Positions 53,884-64,000 of a DNA stretch of 64,000 nt are shown piece by piece (position 1 is the stretch's first letter; each line of letters begins with the position of its first letter). The position numbers were made by a program, and so were the translations under genes. A model generated the notes under the pieces. The model worked only from the letters and a program-made list of their open reading frames with translations, did not search any database and was not told the DNA's origin. This stretch comes from Gamsiella multidivaricata (Eukaryota; Mortierellomycota; Mortierellomycetes; Mortierellales; Mortierellaceae), in the NCBI RefSeq assembly GCF_025024155.1, contig NW_026251785.1:62001-126000 (forward strand). Direction: 5' to 3'.

Positions 53884-56201
53884 GCCGATCTCATGTCCCC
53901 GGCATAGGGGGGGAAAACAGCGCGGCAGAGGCGGTGGTTTGTTTATCTCTTCATAATCCTTTGAACCCCGCAAAGAAGAATATTTATTTATATTGTCTTA
54001 TTGTTTTATTGTTTTATCTCGTACTCGCTCGCTCCTTCTACATGCAGCACTCCACTCCACTCGACCTCTCCATCCTCCCCTCTCGTCTTTCCCCCTCCCT
54101 TCTTTCCCTCTCTCCTTCTCTCCTTCTCTCCTTCTCTCCATCTTGCGCGAGCTTGATATATTACACGCGGTCGTTTAACTACCATAATCAGGTCATCAAA
54201 AACTGCTCTGTGGACCGTCGAGCAGAGCAACCAACAGAGAACAGGGCGTATAGTTTAGTCCAGTCCATGTACAACCTTGCGCAGGAACACATTAGAAAGC
54301 AGCCTGGCTGCCCTGTCAAGAAACGATCACAACTGGGAGCCACAAGAAAAGAGAGAGAGAGAGGAACAAGGTGCTCGTGTCCACTGGTTGGTTCACGTCT
54401 CAGCCGTAGAAAACGCAGAATGGCCTTTCTCGAGTTGAGGCAATTATTAATTTCATGTGCATGGTTCAGTATGCGATTGTGAGGACGGATCCGAAGCCAG
54501 AGTCAAAGATAAAAAAAAAAAAAAAAAAAAGTGCATCCCCTCCTGAGCCATTGCGTGTGGTACACGGACGGTTGTACTTCCGTAGATTTGGGATTGCATT
54601 TGGGATTTTAAAGCCGCTGCCTGCACCCACATCAATTGACCCTGAGGCATGTAAGAAAAAAAAATAATAATAATGCAAATGCACTATAGGACTTTGAACA
54701 AAGAAACGGACACGCCACGAGGCACGCGCATACTCAACTCTCTCTCTTTTTACTTTTGCAGAATGGTGTGTTTGTGCTCTCAAGGACACACCCTTCCCTT
54801 CCCCTCTGGTTGGTATTTCCATGTTGTGCTTGAGTTTTTTTTTTTTTTTGTTTTGACCCTGAGAATTCCCTGCGTCCGTACGCGGTCCTCGGTCGGATTT
54901 CGCACAAGGTTTTTTTTTTTTTTTTTTTTGTTTGTGGCCTGCGAATCTTTTTTAAAAATACGAACGAATTCAAACGAGTCCTGAGCCAAGAACCAGAAAA
55001 AAAAATCCTAATCCCCCCAATCTGCAAACGACAACAACTTGGACAAAGAATTCATATCCCGCGCAACAATCACAACTGGCTTTTTTTTTACCCTTCTCGC
55101 TCGCTTTTTTGGGAGGACCGTCGAGTACCATCCAGATCGCGGTCAGGAACCCCTCCCCATATAGGATCATCAAACCCCATGTACCAACGTTTCTATTTTG
55201 GACAGATCCGTGTCAAGGAAAAACAACAACAAAAAAAAAACGTATATATCAGACGGGGCTGTTCTACCTGAATCCAGAAAACCAATAAGATATAAAAATG
55301 GTCCAGTAAAGCAGTAATCGCGTGCAACGTACAAAAAAAAAGGACGAGAGTTTGGTCTTTTTCAAGAGTTCTTCCACGGCTTCCATGAACGACCATGCTT
55401 TACAGACCAAGAAACGTTCTGGACCCAGACGCGACATGGTCTTTTTTTTTGCTGGACATGGCTAACATTACCCGGGCTACTGTCCTATTGCTGATCCCCC
55501 TCCCCCCCTCTTCAATGATCGCTTGGTAATGATGATTGGATCAAGCAAAATTAAAAAAATCCAAAAAAAAAAAAAGAAAAACCAGAGGTGTCTTCGTGAG
55601 GATGAGAGAGGACCCTTCACGTTTTACGGCGGTAGCGTTTTCGTTATCGTTATTTGTTTGATGTTGACACGATCAAGGCGTTTTTTTTTTTTTGGACTTG
55701 CTCTTTCTATCCGCGTTTGGTCGGTTTTTGCCGGCCCACGGCTATTGTGCTATTGTGTGTGTGATTTATTTTTTATTTTTTTCGGACAAATTACAAAGGA
55801 GACAGATCCGCGTGCATGCATTCCTGCAGATCTGTTGCTGGGGAGACGAAAATAATAGGACGAGGGAGGGGGGACGAACCGGCCGAATTGAGACGTTCGT
55901 TGCAAAACGCGCGCGTCATTTTATGCTTTTTTTCAAATCTCTCGAGAGGCGTCGCGCACAATCCCCCCACCGCCTCGCATAAATTGGTTTAGTGCTCATT
56001 TTCATTATCTTTGTGGTGAGAAGATCATTCGAGGGGCTAGCCTATGAAGGGGACGTGATGACGAAGATGAAGATGGTGATGATGATGATGATGATGATAC
56101 ATGCGCACAGGTAGTAAGCTGGAGAAAAATCTATCTTTATTCTAAAGGGGGGTTTTCCCTCCAGGGTTATCGCGCGCGCCTAGGGGGGGAGACATACCCG
56201 C
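53884..56201. other. Gene-free low-complexity stretch
   Basis: The region is rich in homopolymer A and T runs (for example 54511-54530, 54836-54849, 54909-54929 and 55561-55575) and C/T-rich runs near 54060-54140. A (GAT)n run lies at 56077-56098 close to the 3' end of the SPX transporter. I found no conserved frame or RNA gene. Confidence 0.5.
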
Positions 56202-59120
56202 CTACCATCCAGACAACGTCATGAGAGTGTAGCCTAGGGTCACAACCGTAACACAGGCCACGACACTCGATGGTACACCGACCTTCAAAAAGTCACCGGT
56301 GCTCAGGTACGGCTGACCCATCTCGTCCTCCATCATGATCGCATTCATATTCGGGAACCCAGACACTGGCAAGCCCATGGCTCCAGAGCACATCAACGCT
56401 GCGGACTATTCAGCGCATAGATAAAAAAAACGTGAAAGAGCAAATAGCAAATGAAAGATAAAGGCCTAGTCAGTATTTAGACCGTTGCAGACATTCTGAT
56501 AATGAAATTCATTGCATCTTCCTCAAAGGGCGAAAAAAAAAAACTGCATATACAGCTTACCATAACCAAAAGGCGTGGGTGAGGATCCGGCAGTGTGGCA
56601 CCAACTTGCGCCACGATCGGGAGGATGATCAGCGCACCAACAGTATGGGAGATAAACGTTGTGACCACCAGGACCAAGATCGCAAAGACGCAGCAGACCA
56701 TAAACACAGACATGTCCTTGACATAGTCCTGCACACCCATTGCGATAATGTGAAGCAACCCGGACGATTCCACAGCCTTCCCAAGTGCGATGCCTCCCAT
56801 GGCAAGGATGATGACCGTCCACAAAAAGTTGTTAAAGTCCTCCTTGGTGAGGATGCCCGTTCCAAAGAACGCGAGGAGCGGGATGACGGCGATCAATCCC
56901 ATATCCCCAAACAGCCATTCGAGGTGATGTTCAAAGCACCATAAAACGATCGTAATTGCCGTGATGCTGCAGACAAAGATCTGGGTCTTGGTAATAGGAT
57001 CCTTGGTTGAGCGAATGATGCTGATCGTGGGCGTGCTGTTAGATGGTCGATAGACCTGGAGCAAGAGACCCCAGATCGCCAGATCGCATGCTAGACACAC
57101 AGGAAGGGCGACCAGAAACCATTCAAGCCAACTTGGCGCCGGACTCATGTACTCGATGGCGATAATGTTTTGGGGCGAGCTGATCGGGGATGCCATGCCA
57201 CCGACATTTGACGCCAAAGCGATCCCGAGAATCAAACACTTTGCAAACGGGGATCCTGGTGGAAGGGTACGCAGGATGGGCTGTTGAAAGAAATGGGTAA
57301 GTATCTAGCAAACTCATTGTGAAAAATGGAGAAGCTCTTGGGGCCCTACCTGAATCAACGAAAAGCAGAGTACAGGAGCTGCGACGTTGCTGATCCACAT
57401 ACTGGCAACGGTGGCAACAAGCATGTGGGCCAGCAACACAGCGCTTGGACGGGTACCTGCCCTCGATAGGACAACTGTAGCCATGGCCTTGGCAATGTGG
57501 AACTTTCTCATCGCAGCAGCGACCGCGAATCCACCGAGGAGCAGCATGATCACAGGCGAAAACATGAGCGAGAAGATTTTTTTAGTAGCGGCTTGAGCAT
57601 CTAGTCGTATATGATCTTCGCCATCGTCCCGCATCACTCGCAGCATCGCGACCAAGAGTGGCACCAGTAGCGAAGTGACAAACAGTGGCATAGCCTAGGA
57701 CATGCAAAGACATAATCGTCCGAGCCCGTTTAGTTGGTCACCATTGCAGATAGATAGATCTAACAGGCGCCAGAGGGATGTGCTCTTACCTCTGTTGCCC
57801 AGAGAAGTGAGGCGAAGATGAGGATGGCAAAGCAGTTTTGCTGTTCGGGCTCATCAAAGAGACTCACGTTGAGGAGAGCGATAAAGATACAGCAGCAGAA
57901 AGCCATTAAGAGAACGTTCCCGGTGAAGTACTTTGGTAGCACAATCAAATCAGACTGTGTCCTCAAAGGGACAGGCTCTTCCTGAAGCACCGGCAGGGGG
58001 CCAACGCTAACGGCCTGGCTCTTGCGCTCCGCCTCGATCATATCTCTCCAGATCGTGTTGCGCTTCCAAAATATGTGGTCCTCAAGATACGTCCCAAGCG
58101 ATCGCTTGGCCAACTCAAGGTCACCGCCTGCGAAAATCCGTGCATAGATGCCGGTGACATGATCGATCTGCTGCTGCAGCTTGGCTGTAGTCTCGCTCAA
58201 GAACGGATAGGCCTGGAAGATGACTCGGTTCATGTCGATCGTCTTGGTGTCATTCTCCGAGCTTTTGTCGTACTTCTTGAGGGCCATGGAGGAACCTGTG
58301 CTGTTCAGTTTAACGTACGCTTGCAGCTCCGAGAGTTTGATAAATATCTCAATGCATCTGTGGCGAAAGTGCATTCCATCCTCCTCCACCTCTGACTCAA
58401 ACCAAAGACTCTTACCGTCGTCTTCCTCGTTGGCCAATGCTAGGGCCGCATCGTGGCCCCAGGATCCTGACCTCACTTGGAGTGAACGACGACTTGCTCT
58501 GTTGTCCCATCGAGACCTTGTCCGCTTGGTGCTGTCACCCCCTGTCGAGGATCTTCTGTGGCCATTAAGGAGGGTGTCTGCTCTGCAGTAAAAAATATGT
58601 TCCACATTCTGGATGTCCGAGACCAGTGCTTCAACCTCCGCATAGATTTCCTTCTCTTTTTTGTAATAAAACGACACGACATTGTCCAGCTCCACGCCAA
58701 TTGATGGTGAAGACGTATTGATGTTGACATGTGCTTTGGCGTTCGCGCGTGTGTTTGGCAATAGCAGACTCGTCGTTTCATTGGGTTCCTGGCTCTGGAT
58801 TAACAGCCCTGATTCGATATCGTCCTTTGACGCCACCAAGTCCTTTTTGACTTTGTATATGATTTTTTTGAGATTCGAGCATCTATCCCGGGCTCCGTCA
58901 AAAATGACATGAAGCGATGAGTATGAGGCGGTGATGAAGTTCATGCTGACATTGACATTGACATTGACTTTTTTTTTTTTTTTTTTTTTTTTCTTGGTGG
59001 AATGAATGCGAACAAGAGATGAGCTTGCGCAGTATTTGACCGGCAGCCCCAACCGTTTTGCACTAGTAGGCTGCACATTCGGGGGACCAGGTTGAACTGG
59101 AGCTGGTGCGAGAACTTCAT
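56202..59120 (-). CDS. SPX-domain phosphate/anion transporter (Pho87/90/91-like, DASS fold)
   Basis: These proteins carry inorganic phosphate across the plasma or vacuolar membrane and sense inositol pyrophosphates through SPX. The C-terminal two-thirds are clear. Exons end at 57790, then 57694-57350, 57280-56561 and 56405-56202. They carry SNVAAPVLCFSLIQPILRTL, ALASNVGGMASPISSPQNII, ISHTVGALIILPIVAQVGAT and MCSGAMGLPVSGFPNMNAI, the twin SNT/SGF-type motifs of DASS transporters. The SPX part shows SNLKKIIYKVKKDL and later YCRADTLLNG, HRCIEIFIKLSELQAYVKLN and MNRVIFQAYPFLSET. The SPX start MKFSHQLQFNLVP at 59120 fits the family, but the first splice is uncertain. A donor at 59076 to an acceptor near 58946 keeps frame yet leaves an extra stretch before LKK. 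An A21 run lies in that first intron. Confidence 0.85.
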
Positions 59121-60341
59121 CGGTGTGACCCGGAATGACGAGCGCGGAGAACGCTATGGTGTTATGAGGGTATTCGAGTAAAATCAAAAACAGAGCACAA
59201 GGCCTGACTGTTGGCGATGGACGAGCGCACCGCCCCTGCTTTGTATGGCGGGACAATTCTCGAGATGTTCATCGTCGTTTCGCTCTTCCCATTCCCGGTG
59301 CTCAGGGAGGGCGCTTTGAGCGTGTATAGGCTTGCGTGCACACTGGAGAGCTGATCAGAGTACCTGGTACCCCGTGTCCAGGATCACTACGAACAATGGT
59401 CCCACACCACTGACGCCTAAAAAAAAAAAAAAAAAAGCGAGAGAGACAAAAGGACAAAAGAACGAAATGTACCAAACGCATCTGGTCATAAGCATAGACT
59501 ACCATGCGTAAAAAGAGCGGAACATCTTATTCCTCTGCTGCTTGTAGACCCGTGGCCGGTTGAACATGACTCGACTGCCATTGAGAAGATCTTTGATCCG
59601 ACCAGGTCCAGACGAATGTGAGACACATGTGCGCTTCTCCTGGTCATAGACTGGATGGCGCAGCGCACCCTGCGCTGCCTTTGCGTCAGCGTGTAGAGCG
59701 CATGTGAGTCTTGTCCACAGGCATGGGTCTAGTGCCTTGTTTTGGGGCTGCAGGTGTCTGAGAGTGCATGCCGGTGTATTTCGCCTCCCGGAGCAGAGGC
59801 TAAAAATGAGATTGGGCATTATTCAGTCTTCCAGAGGGTGCGTATTCTTTGGCTCGTGGACAGCACCTTCCATATTTGAGCATTGAGACCGACGTGTGCC
59901 TCATTAGTGGAACGATGGGCCAGTTTTACCTTTCCCCCTCTCTCCAGCCAATGGAAAAAGGAGTAGGTCGACTCAATCTTCACTGGGCCCCCTCCCCCTC
60001 TCACACGGCCAGTGGACCCTCGGCTTTTTTTTTTTTTCATTTTTTCATTTTTTCATTTTCTTTTGGTCTTGTGGATAAACAGTGTGTTCCGCCCCTATGG
60101 AGAGACAGGGTCAGCAACCGCACAGGGAGCAACGAAAATCCGAGAGTCGTGCTTTTCTCTTGCGCAGGCGTGTCGGAAAAGTCGCTGTACAGACACATTC
60201 GAGACCAGGCTGTTGCAGTATAACAGTATTAACAGTATAATAGACAGCCAACAACAGAGAAGATCCGCGAGGAGCTGCCACAGCCCAGACAGACAGATGC
60301 CTGTACTCTACTCACCCACACTCTTGAACCCACCTATTCAT

Positions 60342-60379
<38 letters not shown>

Positions 60380-61946
60380 GAGGTCGACTCAACCTCTGAC
60401 GTATCGCACACTACGCAGGATCATGAGTAGCAAGCACGAGGGGAGGAGGAGGAGGAGGAGGAGGAAGATGGCCAAGAACCATTGTGTTCGCATGGACAGA
60501 GTGTGCCGAACCTTGTTTGTCTCATCACCAGCGAAGCATACATAATTCAGCACGTCCAATGCAGGGTTCCAAGGACGAGAAGCAGCCTGTAAACTAAGAA
60601 ATAGTCGATAGGAACAACGATGGACAGAAAAGATGCCCGAGGTTTAATGACAGACCTGGGTAAACTTGTCCTCGTGGACAGCAGATAGACACGATAAGCG
60701 AATATAAGCCAAGCGAAAATTTTGACAGATGGACAAAATAACGTTTCTGGGCTTTGGGTTGGGGTCGGGTTTTGTTTGGTTCGAGCAAGAGAGCAATAAT
60801 ATTCACGTTTATTTTTGTTTTAGCCTGGAACTATCCTCTTGAGGTGCGGCATTTTTTTTTTCTCTTGCTTTCGATATGATAATGATGCAGTTGCTCGGTA
60901 CCGAGGGATTTATCCACGGTCGGCCAAAAGGAAAAGTATGCTCCCGTTTACGCTTATTCCCCGCCTTTTGGTGTTGACCGGTGCTCATATCGCCACTCGT
61001 GAAGCTACAGCGAGCGCACGGAAGAGAAGGAGGAGTCTGTCGAGGATGCTGGTGATGTAGTCAGTGCTGCACCAAGAAAAAAACGAGACCACATTTTTGT
61101 GTTCGCTTGGCCAAAAAGCGGAGAGATGTGAGCAACGATCCGAAAGACACAACACAAAACATCTCTGATGAGCCATGGTATCAAACACCTTTTTATTGTT
61201 TAGATATTTCTTGGTGACACCCTGCGCAGAACCCAGGATCCCTTTGTTGCGCTGGCGGAGGACCGCAGTGGTGCCCCTCTGGGTTTGCTACAGGCTGTAG
61301 CGAAGAGGGCGGGTGATTAGGAGAGGTGGGTGAGGAAGCGAATTCGTCGTCATCGTGGGATGAAGGTCTTTCTTGGCACGGAAGAGGAAAGCGCTAGTCT
61401 GGTTGGGTGAGAAACGAGCCCCTCTGGGTCCGTCCCAATAGGAGTCCGGGCTATATTGCATTCATTTTATTTGACTTGATTGTGATGACTGATTGCGAAG
61501 GGGAGGGGAGGGGAGGACAGGCAGGATGAGCAAAGGCTGGAGAGGGGACTATTCCCAAACTGTATTGCATTGTATTGCGTGGTGCGGTGTGGTGCTCTCA
61601 TTTGCTCCCCCTTTTGTTTGCGTTTGTACTGGTCCGCCGGTGATTTGGTTATTTTTTGTCCTGCTGCTCCAATTTATCCATTTCGCACTCCTCCCGCCCT
61701 GCTCTCCCCCTCTATAGACACCCTCGGCGACTGCAATCCTCGGTAAAAATCAAAAGAGGGACACCCAGGCGGTCCAGATTTGTCCAAGCTGGTCAGTTGG
61801 ACAGCCCGCCCTCCCCCCTCAGCTAGCCCGAAAGAACTCAGTAATCTCTCCCCATATATTATCCCAACAAAGAGCAGTTTTCCTCCTCCGCCCCGCTCTT
61901 CTCTTCTCTTCTCTTTTCTTTCTTTCTCTTTTCTTTCCTTCTCTTT

Positions 61947-61995
<49 letters not shown>

Positions 61996-62275
61996 CCACT
62001 CATTCCCTCTTCTCTTTTCCACTGATCACTCGCCCTCCACGCCCCCCACACCCTCCACTGCTCCCTCCCTCCCTCTCTCTCCCCTCCCCTTCCCCCTCCC
62101 TACACATGAGACTCTGCTGATTTTCTCTCTCTCTCTCTGTCTCTCTGTCTCTCTGTCTCTCTATCTCTATCTTTCCTCCTCGCCTGCTCACCTGCTCGCC
62201 TGCTCGCCTTCTCGCCTTCTTCCCCTTCTTGCTTATTCCTAATCGCCAGTCGCCCGCAGAGGACAAGGAAATATA
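59121..62275. other. Long intergenic region with C/T microsatellites; velvet gene leader
   Basis: No convincing gene was found in 3.1 kb. A minus-strand frame at 59819-59499 (106 codons) ends in a Lys/Arg/aromatic tail but has no known motif. Dinucleotide runs (TC)n at 60342-60376 and (CT)n at 61951-61992, plus further CTGT/CT repeats at 62124-62170, precede the velvet gene and probably form its promoter and leader. GGAGGA repeats lie near 60440-60470. Confidence 0.45.
61951..61992 (+). repeat. (CT)21 microsatellite
   Basis: Twenty-one CT units are embedded in a longer pyrimidine-only tract, about 285 bp upstream of the velvet start codon. Such tracts often mark fungal promoters. Confidence 0.85.
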
Positions 62276-64000
62276 ATGGTCAAGTCTGCGTCCTCGACAC
62301 CCTACTGCTTCGTCAGTGGCCAGACCGATAAATCTAAGGTTGCCTCATCGTACGTAAAAATTATCCTGGTATCCCCGGATAAATGTCGATAGCTGCCTCG
62401 TCAAAACCTTCGCATCCATTTATGGCACCCTCCCTTCGCCCTGCAAATCACACCCATGGCATGACCCGAGCACGAATGACGCCCACACTCTGTTCCCCTC
62501 GCTAACAACACCGCCCCCCTTCCTTCCCTTCTAGATCGAAATATGTCCTCACCCTCCGCCAACAGCCACAGCGCGCAAAGGTCTGTGGGATGAAGGAGCG
62601 CGACCGTCGCCCCATCGACCCGCCCCCCATTGTCCAGATCAAGCTGGCTGACCCTGCCTCCGACAGAAACAAGTATGTCCTCCTCCGGTTCAATGCCAGC
62701 CCAGAGGGCCGAGTGCCGAATGCTGAATGCCAAGTCACGTCTCCTAACGTCCTTTTTTCCTTTTCTCTCGTTCTCTCTTCATTTCCTTGGATCAACAGGG
62801 ACTATCTCCAAAGCCCGTATCTCTTCATGTGTTGCAATCTCGTCCATGCCGACGATCCCTTGGGCGAGATCGTCGCCCCTGCACACCGCGCCCTCGCCGG
62901 CACCGTCGTCTCCTCCCTCAACCGCCTCAAGGACGTCGACAACTCCGACGGCGGCTTCTTCGTCTTTGGCGACATGTCCGTCCGCATCGAGGGCCGCTTC
63001 TCTCTGCGGATGACGCTCTTTGAGCTCATTGAGGGCCAGGTCGTCCACGTCATGACCACCGTCTCCAACCCCTTCACGGTCTACTCCTCCAAGACCTTCC
63101 CCGGCATGTCCGAATCCACCTTCCTGTCCAGGAGCTTCTCAGATCAGGGCGTCCGCATCCGCATCCGCAAGGACCACCACGTCAAGCCCAAGAAGCCCAT
63201 CGCCAGCGACACCGTCGATGGCTCCATGCACAGCCCCCCCTCCTCATGCCACGAGGCCGAGCATAGCGACAACGACATGGACATACACCACCAGGCCAAG
63301 CGGTCCCGGCCTTCGGTCCATGCCTGCGACGATGCTGCATACCCCGTGCAGGGCCATGCGAGCACGCACCATGTGGCCATTGCCGCACGCCCCAAACATA
63401 CAGAGGCGCGCTACTCCTTGTCAGAGCCCGTCGACCGCAGCCCTCCTTCCTCGCCACACACACATCTGGCTCAGGATCCGGCACCCTCTCGTCCTCGTCA
63501 CAACCCCTACGCACCTGAGGAGGCCCCTAGACGCTTCGGCGGTTGCTCCTCTTCAGAGCAGCACCCATACTACAGTAGCCCTAGCAGGCCTCCGTACTAT
63601 GACAGCCAACCGTACTACCGTCATGAACACGGTTATCATCCTCACCCGAGCTACTGCTCCGGCAGTCCAAGGCAACACCCGTACTCTCTAGAGCACCACC
63701 GTCGCCTCTCCTCCACTGCCGGACCGGGTTACCCTCACCACCACCCTTCCCACGAGTATGGCTACTATTCGGAGGGATCTTCTTCCTCCTATGCCTATGC
63801 TCCGTCTTATCCAATGGGCGCTGCTCATTCGTCTTCTCCCTCTTCCTCACCTTCCTCGTCTGTACATAACTTTCCTCGTCATCCTCACTGCCACTCGTCT
63901 GTCCCTCCTCATCCTTATTCACTCGTGCATGCTGGCCGTCACGGGTTTCCGACTGCGTTGTTGAACGATCAAGAAATGGAGTTGGCCCCCGCTCCTGGTC
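62276..64000 (+). CDS. Velvet-domain regulator (VosA/VelB/VeA family), 3' end outside window
   Basis: Velvet proteins are fungal DNA-binding regulators that dimerise and control sporulation and secondary metabolism in the nucleus. Exons are 62276-62349, 62535-62672 and 62799 to beyond the window end, all in phase. The domain is complete: YVLTLRQQPQRAKVCGMKER and RRPIDPPPIVQIKL, then SPYLFMCCNLVHADD, VSSLNRLKDVDNSDGGFFVF and GDMSVRIEGRFSLRMTLFEL, ending PFTVYSSKTFPGMSEST and LSRSFSDQGVRIRIRKD. The N-terminal extension is only about 25 residues. A long disordered tail rich in His, Ser, Pro and Tyr (SRPPYYDSQPYYRHEHGYHP) follows and is still open at the window edge. Subfamily (VeA, VelB, VelC or VosA) cannot be fixed by eye. 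Confidence 0.92.

Noticed and set aside
56077..56098. (GAT)n run considered as part of an RNA or CRISPR-like array
   Set aside because: It is a simple trinucleotide microsatellite without spacers.
1..64000. Possible biosynthetic gene cluster or CRISPR array
   Set aside because: No core synthase (NRPS, PKS, terpene) and no repeat-spacer array was seen. The single flavin monooxygenase has no enzymatic neighbours.

Overview
The window looks like nuclear DNA of an early-diverging filamentous fungus. Short GT-AG introns interrupt nearly every gene, homopolymer A/T runs are frequent, and the gene content is fungal: a velvet regulator, a Loa1-like acyltransferase, an SPX-domain transporter, an OPT transporter and a CAS1-type acyltransferase. 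A TnpB/Fanzor-like relic and a large RCK-type potassium channel fit Mortierella-like Mucoromycota best. That placement is inference; no marker gene proves it.

Layout. 0-5.6 kb: the tail of one gene, then CBF5 (dyskerin) converging on an OPT oligopeptide transporter. 5.6-11.1 kb: gene-poor DNA with small repeats, a tRNA-Arg(ACG) and a chain of 5'-truncated LINE copies joined at A-tracts. 11.2-13.1 kb: a Baeyer-Villiger-type flavin monooxygenase. 13.1-21.7 kb: a second gene-poor island. It holds a decayed Fanzor-like nuclease gene, split by 1.4 kb carrying an antisense zinc-finger ORF that has one in-frame stop. 21.8-23.5 kb: an OFA-type MFS transporter. 23.8-25.5 kb: a second LINE chain beside a second tRNA-Arg(ACG), mirror-image to the first. 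25.8-50.9 kb: dense housekeeping genes, comprising Sae2/CtIP, a BK-like K+ channel, a small spliced unknown, a tetraspan protein, CPSF30/Yth1, NAD kinase, ESCRT-II Vps22, a Loa1-like acyltransferase, a CAS1-domain O-acyltransferase and a degenerate Dbp5-like helicase. 51.6-53.1 kb: ornithine decarboxylase with a long leader. 56.2-59.1 kb: an SPX phosphate/anion transporter. 62.3 kb to the end: a velvet-domain regulator cut by the window edge.

No shared pathway or gene cluster is evident. The genes are independent units of RNA processing (CBF5, CPSF30), membrane transport, DNA repair, lipid and polyamine metabolism, and trafficking. Several sit as tight convergent pairs (CBF5/OPT, Sae2/K+ channel, NAD kinase/Vps22) or share a divergent promoter (CPSF30/NAD kinase). 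Mobile-element remains are confined to two islands around 7-18 kb and 23.8-25.5 kb. All exon boundaries were read by eye from splice signals, reading frame and family motifs.
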